This document shows positions 1-8,156 of a DNA stretch of 16,436 nt, in pieces. The translations under genes and the position numbers were made by a program. The notes beneath the pieces were generated by a model that saw only the letters and a list, made by a program, of their open reading frames with translations, was not told the origin of the DNA and did not search any database. How positions within the stretch are numbered: the first letter of the stretch is position 1; each line of letters starts with the position of its first letter. The DNA is from JBJKPP01 sp046706145 (GTDB lineage Bacteria > Bacteroidota > Ignavibacteria > Ignavibacteriales > Ignavibacteriaceae): assembly GCA_046706145.1 (NCBI GenBank), contig JBJKPP010000276.1, positions 1 to 16,436 of the forward strand. The letters are read 5' to 3'.

Positions 1-1290
1 ACAGAAAAGAAAAAGGCTATTGCAGTACTTCCATTTGACAATATAAGTTCAGACAAAGAAAACGAATACTTTGGTGACGGTTTAACTGAAGAACTTATCG
101 CAAATCTTTCAAGATTAAAGGAAATGAGAGTAATCTCACGAACCACAACAATGCAATACAAAGGAACAAAAAAAGACACAAAAACTATAGGTAAAGAGCT
201 TGGCGCAAGATATATAATGGAAGGAAGCGTTAGAAAGTTTCATGATGATCTTAGGATCACCGCTCAGCTTATTGACGTAGAAGATGACGAACAGCTTTGG
301 GCAGAAACTTACAAAGGAAAACTGGCAGATATTTTCGATATACAGGAAAAAGTATCAAAGCAAATTGTAGATGCACTTATGGTAAGACTCAGCCCAAGTG
401 AAAAAGTTGAACTCACAAAACGTCCCACGTTAAACGCAGAAGCTTTTGATTATAACTTAAGAGCGAAAAATTACTTTTATCGCCAATCAAAAAATAATAT
501 ACAGTTTGCAATTCAGTTTTTTGAAAAAGCAATTGCTCTCGACCAGCGTTATGCAGAGGCGTATGCTGGAATGGCAGAAGCATATGCCGTTAGGTATGCT
601 TATTTCGAAAGAAAAGACACCTGGCTTGAAAAAGCATTAGAGTTAAGCCTCAAAGCCATTATGTATGACTCTACTCTTTCAGAGGCATATGCAGCTCTTG
701 CACTTTCTTATTATTTTAAAGGAACATTCGATGAATCTTTGGTAGCCGTTCAGAAAGCACTTTCTCTTGACCCAAATAATTTTTTTGCTTATTGGATTTT
801 AGGTAGAATTTATTTCACCACTGACAAAGATAAGGAAGCCATAGAACCACTCAAAAAAGTGATCGAGCTTAATCCAGACTTCTACACAGCTTACGCTGAT
901 TTAAGAATGGTTTACGAAAAATTGGGTGATACTAAGAAGCATGACGAGGTTGTTAAAACAACAACTGAATTCTACCATAGATATTTAGAACAAAATCCAG
1001 ACGATGGAAGGGCGAGAATATTCTATGCTCAGTTACTGATATTTCTTAATAAGCCGGAAGAAGCAAAAAAAGAAACTGCTATGTCATTAGAATTAAGCCC
1101 AAATGATAACGTTATGCAATACAATGCCGCTTGTGTCTATTCAAGAATAAATGAAAAAAAACTTGCAATAGATACCCTTAGGAATATTACAGCATCCGGT
1201 TTTGAACATTATGATTGGATAAAAAGAGATCCGGACCTGGACAATATCAGAAAAGAACCTGAATACATCGAGTTAATGAAAGATAAATAA
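1..1290 (+). CDS. Kinase-family protein, TolB-like domain plus TPR repeats (5' end outside window)
   Basis: The reading frame is open from base 1 to the TAA at 1288-1290, giving 429 visible residues. The first in-frame ATG (124) is internal, because the TolB-like domain already begins upstream of it with AIAVLPFDNIS and YFGDGLTEELI. Visible order: TolB-like alpha/beta domain (about residues 5-130, with RYIMEGSVRKF, ITAQLIDV and LWAETYKGKLADIFDIQ), then about five or six TPR units (about 160-410), ending in EPEYIELMKDK. No membrane segment is seen. The protein is close to the gene that follows it, for example sharing the unusual DYNLRA, YRQSKNN and YAVRYAYFERKD stretches, so the two are recent tandem duplicates. 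By analogy with the complete neighbours, the missing N-terminus should be a Ser/Thr kinase domain, but that is inference. TPRs normally bind proteins; the ligand is unknown. Confidence 0.9.
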   Translation, partial: TEKKKAIAVLPFDNISSDKENEYFGDGLTEELIANLSRLKEMRVISRTTTMQYKGTKKDTKTIGKELGARYIMEGSVRKFHDDLRITAQLIDVEDDEQLWAETYKGKLADIFDIQEKVSKQIVDALMVRLSPSEKVELTKRPTLNAEAFDYNLRAKNYFYRQSKNNIQFAIQFFEKAIALDQRYAEAYAGMAEAYAVRYAYFERKDTWLEKALELSLKAIMYDSTLSEAYAALALSYYFKGTFDESLVAVQKALSLDPNNFFAYWILGRIYFTTDKDKEAIEPLKKVIELNPDFYTAYADLRMVYEKLGDTKKHDEVVKTTTEFYHRYLEQNPDDGRARIFYAQLLIFLNKPEEAKKETAMSLELSPNDNVMQYNAACVYSRINEKKLAIDTLRNITASGFEHYDWIKRDPDLDNIRKEPEYIELMKDK

Positions 1291-1330
1291 AACACCTTCA
1301 TAACAACCTTATGTTAGGTAAAAATTAATT

Positions 1331-1335
1331 GAGGA
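1331..1335 (+). promoter_or_regulatory. Shine-Dalgarno site GAGGA
   Basis: GAGGA lies 7 nt before the ATG at 1343 and supports that start. It sits in the 52-nt gap 1291-1342, which otherwise shows no strong hairpin or clear promoter, so I see no evidence that the transcript from the preceding gene ends here. Confidence 0.6.
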
Positions 1336-1342
1336 CTAACTA

Positions 1343-3463
1343 ATGATTGGTAATACAATTTCGCATTACAAAATCACTGAAAAGATAGGCGGCGGAGGTA
1401 TGGGCGTAGTTTATAAAGCTCAAGATCTAAAACTGAACCGCTTTGCAGCACTTAAGTTTCTCCCACCTAATTTAGGTGGTGACGAAGAAGAAAAGAAACG
1501 TTTTATTCAAGAGGCCCAGGCAACTTCTTCTCTCGAACATAATAATATTTGCACCGTTTATGAAATCGGAGAAACAGAAGAAGGACAAATATTTATAGCC
1601 TTAGCATATTATGATGGTGAAACACTTAAAAAGAAAATTCAAAAAGGTTCATTAAAATTAAAAGATGCGATTGCACTAACCATTCAAATAGCCGAAGGAT
1701 TAGCAAAAGCTCACGAACAAGGAATTGTTCACAGAGACATTAAGCCTGCCAATATAATGATAACAACAGATGGTGTGGTGAAAATTTTAGATTTCGGCCT
1801 GGCAAAATTAAAGGGGCACTCAGGGCTAACGATTGCTGGTTCAACCCTTGGAACTATAGCTTACATGTCTCCCGAACAAGCCTCAGGAGCAGTAGTAGAT
1901 CACAGAACTGATTTATGGTCTCTCGGCGCCGTTATGTATGAAATGCTTACCGGAGAAGTTCCATTTAGAGCGGAGCATGAAAGAGCAATAATCTACATGA
2001 TTATGAATGAGGAATTAATAGCACCAAGTACTCTCGACTTGAAAATTCCACATCAATTGGACACTATGGTAAAGAAATTAATGGATAAGGATCCCAACAA
2101 GCGTTTTCAAAGTGCTGAAGAGCTTATTGACAATTTAAATAAAATAACAGAAGATATTGAAAACTCTGAGAAAACCACCAAGATAAAAACAATAGCAGTT
2201 CTCCCGTTCGACAATATCAGTGCAGATAAAGAAAATGATTACTTCAGCGAAGGATTAACAGGTGAATTAATTGCAAACCTTTCAAAGTTAAAGGACATAA
2301 AGGTAATCTCCAGGACAACGTCAATGCAGTACAAAGACACGAAGAAAGATATTAAAACTATCGGCAGAGAACTTGGCACCCGCTATATAATTGAGGGTAA
2401 TGTTAGAAAATTTGGTGATGATTTACGAATTACAGCGCAACTAATTGATGTTGATAGTGACACACAGCTTTGGGCAGAAACTTACAAAGGTAAGTTGGCA
2501 GATGTGTTTGATATTCAGGAAAAGGTATCCGGTCAAATTGTTGAAGCGTTAATGGTAAAGCTAAGTCCTACAGAAAAAGTTGTTCTTTCAAAACGCTCTA
2601 CTGTTAATGCAGAAGCATTTGATTACAATCTTAGAGCAAGAAATTATTTATATCGACAATCCAAAAATAATGTGCAATTTGCTATTCAGTTTTTCGAAAA
2701 AGCCATAACCATTGATCCACGCTATGCGGAAGCTTATGCTGGCATGGCTGAGGCGTACGCTGTTAGATATGCTTATTTCGAAAGAAAAGATGTTTGGCTA
2801 GATAAAGCTTTGGAGCTAAGTCTTAAAGCTATTATGTATGATTCCACTCTTTCAGAGGCTTATGCAGCACTCGGACTTTCTTATTACTACAAAGGGACAT
2901 TTAACGAGGCCTTAGGATCGGTTCAAAAAGCGCTGTCATTAGATCCAAATAACTTTTTCGCTTATTGGATATTAGGCCGAATCCATTTCACAACCGACAA
3001 TGACAAAGAGGCAGTTGAACCACTTGAAAAGGTAACCGAACTAAATCCGGAATTTTATACTGCTTATGTTGATTTAAGAATGGTTTACGAAAAATTGGGA
3101 GACACCGAGAACCATAACAAAATCGTTTCATCCACTTTAGATTTTTTTCATCGATACTTAGAACAACACCCTGATGATGGAAGAGCAAGAATATTCTATG
3201 CGACGTTACTAGTGGTGGCTGGAAAACCCCAAAAAGCCAAGTCAGAAACTGCCATGGCTCTGGAACTTAGTCCCAACGACAACGTTATGCAATATAACGC
3301 CGCCTGTGTATATTCAAGAATAGATGAGAAGAAACTCGCAATAGAAACTCTTCGGAACATTATTGCATCAGGTTTTGAACATTATGATTGGATAAAAAGA
3401 GACCCTGATTTAAAGAACATTCGCACGGAACCGGAATATATAGAACTTATGAAGGATAAATAA
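1343..3463 (+). CDS. Soluble Ser/Thr protein kinase with TolB-like and TPR domains (706 aa)
   Basis: This is a Hanks-type kinase expected to transfer phosphate from ATP to Ser/Thr of unknown substrates. Kinase domain about residues 8-268: glycine loop IGGGGMGVVY (15-24), beta3 Lys38 in AALK (most neighbours have VAIK), alphaC Glu57, HRD 130-132, Lys134, Asn137, DFG 150-152, and activation segment ending in GTIAYMSPEQ. The TolB-like domain is about 283-405 (TIAVLPFDNIS, YFSEGLTGELI, ITAQLIDV). About six TPR units cover about 440-690, ending in EPEYIELMKDK. There is no signal peptide or hydrophobic helix, so it should be cytoplasmic. The hinge after beta5 reads ALAYYDGETL where its neighbours have VMEY-DG/EG, a possible difference in ATP-pocket or substrate recognition. 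The start is set by GAGGA 7 nt upstream and by the MIG-HYKI signature shared with the paralogues. The TolB-TPR part is very close to the preceding gene. Confidence 0.95.
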   Translation: MIGNTISHYKITEKIGGGGMGVVYKAQDLKLNRFAALKFLPPNLGGDEEEKKRFIQEAQATSSLEHNNICTVYEIGETEEGQIFIALAYYDGETLKKKIQKGSLKLKDAIALTIQIAEGLAKAHEQGIVHRDIKPANIMITTDGVVKILDFGLAKLKGHSGLTIAGSTLGTIAYMSPEQASGAVVDHRTDLWSLGAVMYEMLTGEVPFRAEHERAIIYMIMNEELIAPSTLDLKIPHQLDTMVKKLMDKDPNKRFQSAEELIDNLNKITEDIENSEKTTKIKTIAVLPFDNISADKENDYFSEGLTGELIANLSKLKDIKVISRTTSMQYKDTKKDIKTIGRELGTRYIIEGNVRKFGDDLRITAQLIDVDSDTQLWAETYKGKLADVFDIQEKVSGQIVEALMVKLSPTEKVVLSKRSTVNAEAFDYNLRARNYLYRQSKNNVQFAIQFFEKAITIDPRYAEAYAGMAEAYAVRYAYFERKDVWLDKALELSLKAIMYDSTLSEAYAALGLSYYYKGTFNEALGSVQKALSLDPNNFFAYWILGRIHFTTDNDKEAVEPLEKVTELNPEFYTAYVDLRMVYEKLGDTENHNKIVSSTLDFFHRYLEQHPDDGRARIFYATLLVVAGKPQKAKSETAMALELSPNDNVMQYNAACVYSRIDEKKLAIETLRNIIASGFEHYDWIKRDPDLKNIRTEPEYIELMKDK
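3452..3456 (+). promoter_or_regulatory. Shine-Dalgarno AAGGA inside the end of the upstream gene
   Basis: AAGGA is part of the codons for the C-terminal MKDK of the preceding kinase. It lies 11 nt before the ATG at 3468, and the two genes are 4 nt apart. This suggests translational coupling. The spacing is slightly longer than the usual optimum. Confidence 0.45.
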
Positions 3464-3467
3464 TATT

Positions 3468-3809
3468 ATGATACGATGTGATTTAAAAAGCATGGTTGAG
3501 CAAAGTGATGCTTTATCCCAAATAAAGAAAAATGATTTACACCCTGGAGATTTGCTTATTCTGAAAACACTCAATTCGGTTTATTCTATTACTGTAGAAA
3601 ACGATGGGAAATATACTGTTTCCGGAGGGTGGTTTGACAGAAAAAAGATGTCTCCCGTGAAAACTACGATTTCGGGATGTACCTGGGGCGGCAGTGTAAT
3701 AAAGACTGATACAGTTGCAGCGTGCGGGCTACATTTGGAATTCGGAAATAGATTGATAACCAGCAAAATAAATAAGATATTCGTCTTCCCGCAAAATTTA
3801 AGAAACTAA
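3468..3809 (+). CDS. Small uncharacterised protein (113 aa)
   Basis: This is the only intact non-kinase gene in the window. I do not recognise a named function. After about 22 polar residues the rest looks beta-rich: GDLLILKTLNSVYSITV (27-43), GGWFDR (53-58), GCTWGGSVIKTDTVAACGL (70-88), HLEFG and ITSKINKI (97-104). Cysteines are at 4, 71 and 86. The spacing of the GD, NS-Y, GG-F, GS/GC--GGS, EF and TS motifs recalls, from memory only, short unnamed bacterial proteins of similar length; I cannot confirm this. There is no signal peptide or membrane helix. It starts 4 nt after the preceding kinase gene, with a Shine-Dalgarno site inside that gene's last codons, so it is probably co-translated with it. 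The 72-nt gap after it is the largest between intact neighbours in the first 13 kb. It could be a kinase substrate or modulator, but only position suggests this. Confidence 0.75.
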   Translation: MIRCDLKSMVEQSDALSQIKKNDLHPGDLLILKTLNSVYSITVENDGKYTVSGGWFDRKKMSPVKTTISGCTWGGSVIKTDTVAACGLHLEFGNRLITSKINKIFVFPQNLRN

Positions 3810-3814
3810 AGTTC

Positions 3815-3836
3815 TATTCTAATAAAGTATTCTAAT
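3815..3836 (+). repeat. Short direct repeat, TATTCTAAT twice at 13-nt period
   Basis: TATTCTAAT occurs at 3815-3823 and again at 3828-3836. Extended to 13 nt (TATTCTAATAAAG and TATTCTAATGAAC) the two units differ at two positions. It lies in the AT-rich gap between the small gene and the next kinase. It could be a regulator-binding site, but AT-rich DNA yields such repeats by chance. Confidence 0.3.
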
Positions 3837-3840
3837 GAAC

Positions 3841-3856
3841 TTACATAATTAAGTAA
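3841..3856. promoter_or_regulatory. Near-perfect 16-nt palindrome, possible operator
   Basis: TTACATAATTAAGTAA pairs at seven of eight positions around its centre and lies 25 nt before the ATG at 3882, directly downstream of the direct repeat. Its length suits a dimeric regulator. It is pure AT apart from one C and one G, so it may be chance. No clear promoter hexamers accompany it. Confidence 0.25.
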
Positions 3857-3870
3857 GAATAATATCTTTA

Positions 3871-3875
3871 AAGGA
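3871..3875 (+). promoter_or_regulatory. Shine-Dalgarno site AAGGA
   Basis: AAGGA (within AAAGGA) lies 6 nt before the ATG at 3882, which is near-optimal spacing. It is the strongest stand-alone ribosome-binding site in the window and supports independent translation initiation for this kinase gene. Confidence 0.6.
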
Positions 3876-3881
3876 TAAAAT

Positions 3882-5999
3882 ATGATTGGGCAAACATTTT
3901 CACATTATAAAATTTTGGAAAAACTTGGCGAAGGCGGAATGGGCATTGTTTATAAAGCTGAGGACACAAATCTCAAGAGAAACGTAGCAATAAAATTTCT
4001 CCCCCGTCAAATTGCTTCACAGAAAGAGGAAAAGGAACGTTTTAAAGTCGAGGCCCGCGCGGCCGCTTCCTTGAACCATCCTAACATCGCCACAATACAC
4101 TCGATAGAAGAAGTAAACAGTGAAACTTTTATAGTTATGGAATATATAGAAGGCGTAGAACTAAAAGACAAAATTGCCGCAGGTCCCATAAAATTAAATG
4201 AAGCACTGGACATAGTGAGAAAAATATCGGATGGACTTGGTGCAGCTCATTTAAAAGGTATAATACACCGCGACATTAAGAGCAGCAATATAATGATAAC
4301 TTCCGATGGTAAAATAAAAATAATGGATTTTGGTCTTGCCAAAGTTAAAGGCAGCGGATTAACTACTAAAATCGGGACAACAATGGGCACAGCGGCTTAC
4401 ATGTCTCCGGAACAAGCAAGCGCTGAAAAAGTTGATCAACGAACAGATATTTGGTCTGTTGGGGTGATCTTCTACGAATTACTTACCGGTGAATTACCGT
4501 TCAAAGCAGATTATGATGCAGCCTGGACTTATGTCATTTTAAACAAAGACCCCCTGAGACCAAGCGAATTAGACCGGAAAATTCCAGCCACTGTTGACTC
4601 TGTTGTGTTAAGAATGCTTGAAAAAGACCGTGAAAAAAGATATAGCAACACTCAAGAACTTATTAGAGACCTGGAGAAAATACAAGCCGAAATAACTAAT
4701 ACAGAACTGGAAACCAAAGTAAAAGCAATTGCAGTTCTCCCCTTCAATAACATTAGCGCTGAAAAGGAAAGCGACTATTTCAGCGATGGACTAACCGAAG
4801 AGCTTATAATGAATCTTTCAAGGCTTAAAGATATGAGAGTAGTTTCGAGAACAACTTCTATGCAATACAAAGGAACAAATAAAGGAATAAAAGATATAGG
4901 AAGAGATCTTGGCGTAAGGTATATAATCGAAGGTAGCGTGAGAAAATTTCAGGATAATTTGCGAATAACCGCACAATTAATTGATGTTGAAAAAGATGCA
5001 CAACTCTGGGCAGAAACTTATAAAGGGAATCTTGCTGATGTGTTTGATATTCAGGAAAAAGTATCAAAACAAATAGTGGATGCCTTAACATTGAAACTAA
5101 CCCCAATGGAAAAGGTTGTGCTTGAGAAAAGGGCCACTTTAAATTCTGAAGCTTTTGATTGTTACCTAAGGGCAAGAGATTTTCTAAATAAAAGGACAAA
5201 GAACTCAATAAATTTTGCGATTCAACAATTTCAGAAAGCCATAGAGTTCGATCCAAGATATGCAGGTGCTTATGCAGGACTTGGAGAAGCCTATGCAACT
5301 CTTTATCAATATTTTGAAAGCAGAGTCCAATGGCTGGACAAGGCAATTGAATCGAGCCTGAAAGCTATAACTTACGATTACAACCTTTCTGATGCCTATT
5401 CTTCTCTTGCACTTGCTTACTTTTACAAAAAATCAAATGACGAAGCATTTGAGGCAGGTAAAAGAGCCATAGAGCTTGATCCGCATAATTTTAACGGTTA
5501 TTGGATTCTAGGAAGAATTTATCACAGTACAGACAGAGACAAGGAAGCAATTGATCTGCTTAAAAAGGTGATCGAACTAAATCCAGAGTTTTTCTCGGCT
5601 TATAAAGACCTTAAAATTGTCTATGATAGAACGGGACAGAAAGAGAAAAGTAAGGAAATTCTTGTAGAATCATTGGATGTTTATCCAAAATATTTTATGC
5701 AGCATCCTGATGATGCGAGGGCACATCTTTATTATGCTACAACCCTAGCAGAAGCAAACAAGATTGAAGAAGCAAAAGCAGAAGCTGCAAAGGCTGTAGA
5801 ATTAAACCCCACAGATCCGCTAATGCAATATAATGTCGCCTGCTTTTATGCAGTAATAGGAGAAAAGAAAACCGCAATTCAGACTTTGAAAAGTGCTTTT
5901 TCTGCAGGTTATCAGGATTACGAGTGGACAAAACGTGACAGTGACCTGGACAGTATTCGCCAAGAGCCTGAATACATCGAATTTATGAAAGGAAAATAG
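3882..5999 (+). CDS. Soluble Ser/Thr protein kinase with TolB-like and TPR domains, mosaic (705 aa)
   Basis: Predicted active cytoplasmic kinase. Kinase domain about residues 8-267: LGEGGMGIVY (15-24), VAIK with Lys38, alphaC Glu57, HRD 129-131, Asn136, DFG 149-151, GTAAYMSPEQ ending the activation segment. The TolB-like domain is about 282-405 (AIAVLPFNNIS, YFSDGLTEELI, RITAQLIDV, LADVFDIQEKV). About six TPRs span about 440-685, ending in EPEYIEFMKGK. No membrane segment. The kinase half resembles the genes starting at 13384 and 15680 (NHPNIATI, FIVMEYIEG-ELK, AAH-KGIIHRDIKS), while the TolB-TPR half resembles the genes starting at 1343, 6004 and 8157. This mismatch suggests module exchange between array members. 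AAGGA 6 nt upstream sets the start. It may begin a transcription unit, given the 72-nt gap before it. Confidence 0.95.
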   Translation: MIGQTFSHYKILEKLGEGGMGIVYKAEDTNLKRNVAIKFLPRQIASQKEEKERFKVEARAAASLNHPNIATIHSIEEVNSETFIVMEYIEGVELKDKIAAGPIKLNEALDIVRKISDGLGAAHLKGIIHRDIKSSNIMITSDGKIKIMDFGLAKVKGSGLTTKIGTTMGTAAYMSPEQASAEKVDQRTDIWSVGVIFYELLTGELPFKADYDAAWTYVILNKDPLRPSELDRKIPATVDSVVLRMLEKDREKRYSNTQELIRDLEKIQAEITNTELETKVKAIAVLPFNNISAEKESDYFSDGLTEELIMNLSRLKDMRVVSRTTSMQYKGTNKGIKDIGRDLGVRYIIEGSVRKFQDNLRITAQLIDVEKDAQLWAETYKGNLADVFDIQEKVSKQIVDALTLKLTPMEKVVLEKRATLNSEAFDCYLRARDFLNKRTKNSINFAIQQFQKAIEFDPRYAGAYAGLGEAYATLYQYFESRVQWLDKAIESSLKAITYDYNLSDAYSSLALAYFYKKSNDEAFEAGKRAIELDPHNFNGYWILGRIYHSTDRDKEAIDLLKKVIELNPEFFSAYKDLKIVYDRTGQKEKSKEILVESLDVYPKYFMQHPDDARAHLYYATTLAEANKIEEAKAEAAKAVELNPTDPLMQYNVACFYAVIGEKKTAIQTLKSAFSAGYQDYEWTKRDSDLDSIRQEPEYIEFMKGK
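5989..5993 (+). promoter_or_regulatory. Shine-Dalgarno AAGGA inside the end of the upstream gene
   Basis: AAGGA lies in the codons for the C-terminal MKGK of the preceding kinase, 10 nt before the ATG at 6004, across a 4-nt intergenic gap. It is the same arrangement as at 3452-3456 and 10284-10288, and points to translational coupling. Confidence 0.45.
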
Positions 6000-6003
6000 A
6001 AAA

Positions 6004-8136
6004 ATGATAGGAACTACTATCTCTCACTACAAGATATTAGAAAAGCTTGGCGAAGGTGGAATGGGCGTAGTTTACAAAGCTCAGGATTTAAAACTAGATA
6101 GAATTGTTGCAATAAAATTTCTCCCTTCTCATCTCGCCTCATCAGAAGAAAACAAAGCAAGGTTTGTTAGAGAAGCAAAATCCGCGGCAGCTTTAAATCA
6201 TCCCAATATTCTAAGCATTTACGAAATAGATGAAGAAAAAGATGCATCCTTCCTTGTAATGGAATATGTTGACGGGCAAACACTTAAATCTTATATAACA
6301 AACCTAACAAAAGGAACTGGAGTCGAAGTAAACCAGGCTATAGATTGGATTGAACAGCTTGCTGAAGGATTAAAATGTGCTCATGACATGAACATAATTC
6401 ATAGAGACATAAAGACCGAAAATATTATGATTACAAAAGATAACAGACTAAAAATAATGGATTTCGGTTTAGCCAAATTGAAGAACAATCTTGGAATCAC
6501 AAAAACAAGAACATCTGTGGGCACTTTGTCATATATGTCCCCCGAACAAACTCAGGGAATTTCTGTAGATCAAAGAAGCGATATATGGTCATTAGGAGTA
6601 GTCTTTTACGAGATTTTAACCGGTGAGCTCCCCTTTAAATCCGAACATGAAGCAGGAATGATTTACTCTATTCTGAATGAGGAGCCATTGATGCCAAATT
6701 TGTTGAATAAAAAAATTCCTCATCAACTTGACGCAGTTGTGAAGAAAATGTTGGATAAAGATCTCGATAAAAGATTCCAGAACGCAGGCGAATTAATTAA
6801 TAGCTTATCTCTCATTAAACAAGATATCCAGAACGCATCTACAACAACAAAAACTAAAGCGATCGTTGTGTTGCCATTCGACAATATAAGTCCCGACCCC
6901 GACAGTGATTACTTCGCAGACGGATTAACTGAAGAACTAATTTCAAATCTTTCAAGGCTTAAGGATATCCGGCTGGTTCCGAGAACTACTTCAATGAGAT
7001 ACAAAGGCACTAACAAAGATATTAAGACAATCGGACGCGAACTGGGAACAAGATACATCTTAGCTGGAAGCGTAAGAAAATTTCAAGAGAATCTTAGGAT
7101 CAGTGTTGAACTAATTGATGTTGATAACGATGCGCAGCTTTGGGCAGAAACTTACAAAGGCAAATTAGCGGATGTTTTCGATATTCAAGAACAGGTATCA
7201 AAACAAATTGTAGATATGTTGATGGTAAAATTAACTCCCTCCGAAAAAATAGTTCTCACAAAACGATCAACAACAAATCCCGAAGCATTTGATCTTTACC
7301 TTAGAGCAAGAGATTTTCTATACAGAAGGACAAAGAAAAGTATGTCGTTCGCAGTTCAATTATTTTTGAAAGCAATAGAATTGGACACAAGGTATGCCGC
7401 TGCTTATGCAGGCCTGGGAGAAGCATATTCTTCACTGTACTTAGATGCGGAAAGAAATGCGACATGGTTAGATAAAGCTATAGAATCAAGCTTAAAAGCA
7501 TTAATGTATGATTCTTCATTGTCGGAAGCATATGCTGCACTCGGCCTTGCCTATTACAACAAAAGGTCCTTTGACGAAGCAGTAACAGCAAGTCAAAAAG
7601 CAATTGAACTCGATCCGAATAACTTTCTCGGTTATTGGATACTCGGTAGAATATACCATGCCACAGACCAGGATAACGAGGCAGTCAAACTGTTTAAAAA
7701 AGTCGTAGAATTAAATTCAGATTTTTATTCTGTATATGGAGATTTGGAAATAGTTTATGCAAGGCTAGGCGAAAAGGACAAATATGACGAAACTTTGCAC
7801 AAAGCATTGGAAGTATATGAAAAGTATCTATCACAGCATCCAGATGATTCCAGGGGGCATATGTATTTTGCGGTTGATTTAGCTCAAGTCGGGAAAAAGG
7901 AGGAGGCTAAAGCGGAAGCTGCAAAAGCCCTGGATTTAAGCCCCGATGATCCATTAATGCTCTACAATGCTTGCTGTTTCTATGCACAGTTAGGAGAAAA
8001 GAAGATGGCAATAGATGCACTCAGAAGCGCTCTTTCCGTTGGTTATGCAAACTTTGAATGGCTAAGACGTGATACAGATTTGGACCCCATAAGAAATGAG
8101 CAGGAATTTATAGAATTAATAAAGGGTAAATATTAA
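6004..8136 (+). CDS. Soluble Ser/Thr protein kinase with TolB-like and TPR domains (710 aa)
   Basis: Kinase domain about residues 8-272: LGEGGMGVVY (15-24), VAIK with Lys38, alphaC Glu57, HRD 133-135, Lys137, Asn140, DFG 153-155, GTLSYMSPEQ ending the activation segment. Between beta5 and alphaE it carries a longer loop (YITNLTKGTGVEVNQAIDWI, about 97-116) shared only with the next gene, so these two kinase domains are sisters. The TolB-like domain is about 286-408 (AIVVLPFDNIS, YFADGLTEELI, RISVELIDV). About six TPRs cover about 445-690. The C-terminus is EFIELIKGKY, slightly changed from the usual EPEYIELMKGK. No signal peptide or membrane helix, so cytoplasmic. The start is supported by the MIG-HYKI signature and coupling to the gene 4 nt upstream. 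In the TolB-like part it shares a 26-nt stretch exactly with two other array members. Confidence 0.95.
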   Translation: MIGTTISHYKILEKLGEGGMGVVYKAQDLKLDRIVAIKFLPSHLASSEENKARFVREAKSAAALNHPNILSIYEIDEEKDASFLVMEYVDGQTLKSYITNLTKGTGVEVNQAIDWIEQLAEGLKCAHDMNIIHRDIKTENIMITKDNRLKIMDFGLAKLKNNLGITKTRTSVGTLSYMSPEQTQGISVDQRSDIWSLGVVFYEILTGELPFKSEHEAGMIYSILNEEPLMPNLLNKKIPHQLDAVVKKMLDKDLDKRFQNAGELINSLSLIKQDIQNASTTTKTKAIVVLPFDNISPDPDSDYFADGLTEELISNLSRLKDIRLVPRTTSMRYKGTNKDIKTIGRELGTRYILAGSVRKFQENLRISVELIDVDNDAQLWAETYKGKLADVFDIQEQVSKQIVDMLMVKLTPSEKIVLTKRSTTNPEAFDLYLRARDFLYRRTKKSMSFAVQLFLKAIELDTRYAAAYAGLGEAYSSLYLDAERNATWLDKAIESSLKALMYDSSLSEAYAALGLAYYNKRSFDEAVTASQKAIELDPNNFLGYWILGRIYHATDQDNEAVKLFKKVVELNSDFYSVYGDLEIVYARLGEKDKYDETLHKALEVYEKYLSQHPDDSRGHMYFAVDLAQVGKKEEAKAEAAKALDLSPDDPLMLYNACCFYAQLGEKKMAIDALRSALSVGYANFEWLRRDTDLDPIRNEQEFIELIKGKY

Positions 8137-8156
8137 AAATTTCACAAGAGAACATT

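Noticed and set aside
124..126. ATG as the start of the first gene
   Set aside because: The TolB-like domain motifs start upstream of it in the same frame, which is open to base 1, so the true start lies outside the window.
1291..1342. Terminator or hairpin between the first two genes
   Set aside because: Only a 5-bp TAACA/TGTTA pairing without a U-tract is present, too weak for a terminator.
4858..5346. 162-codon open frame on the minus strand
   Set aside because: It lies wholly inside the TolB-TPR coding region of the 3882 gene, has low-complexity Leu/His/Gln-rich translation and no recognisable motif. It is a shadow of the sense gene.
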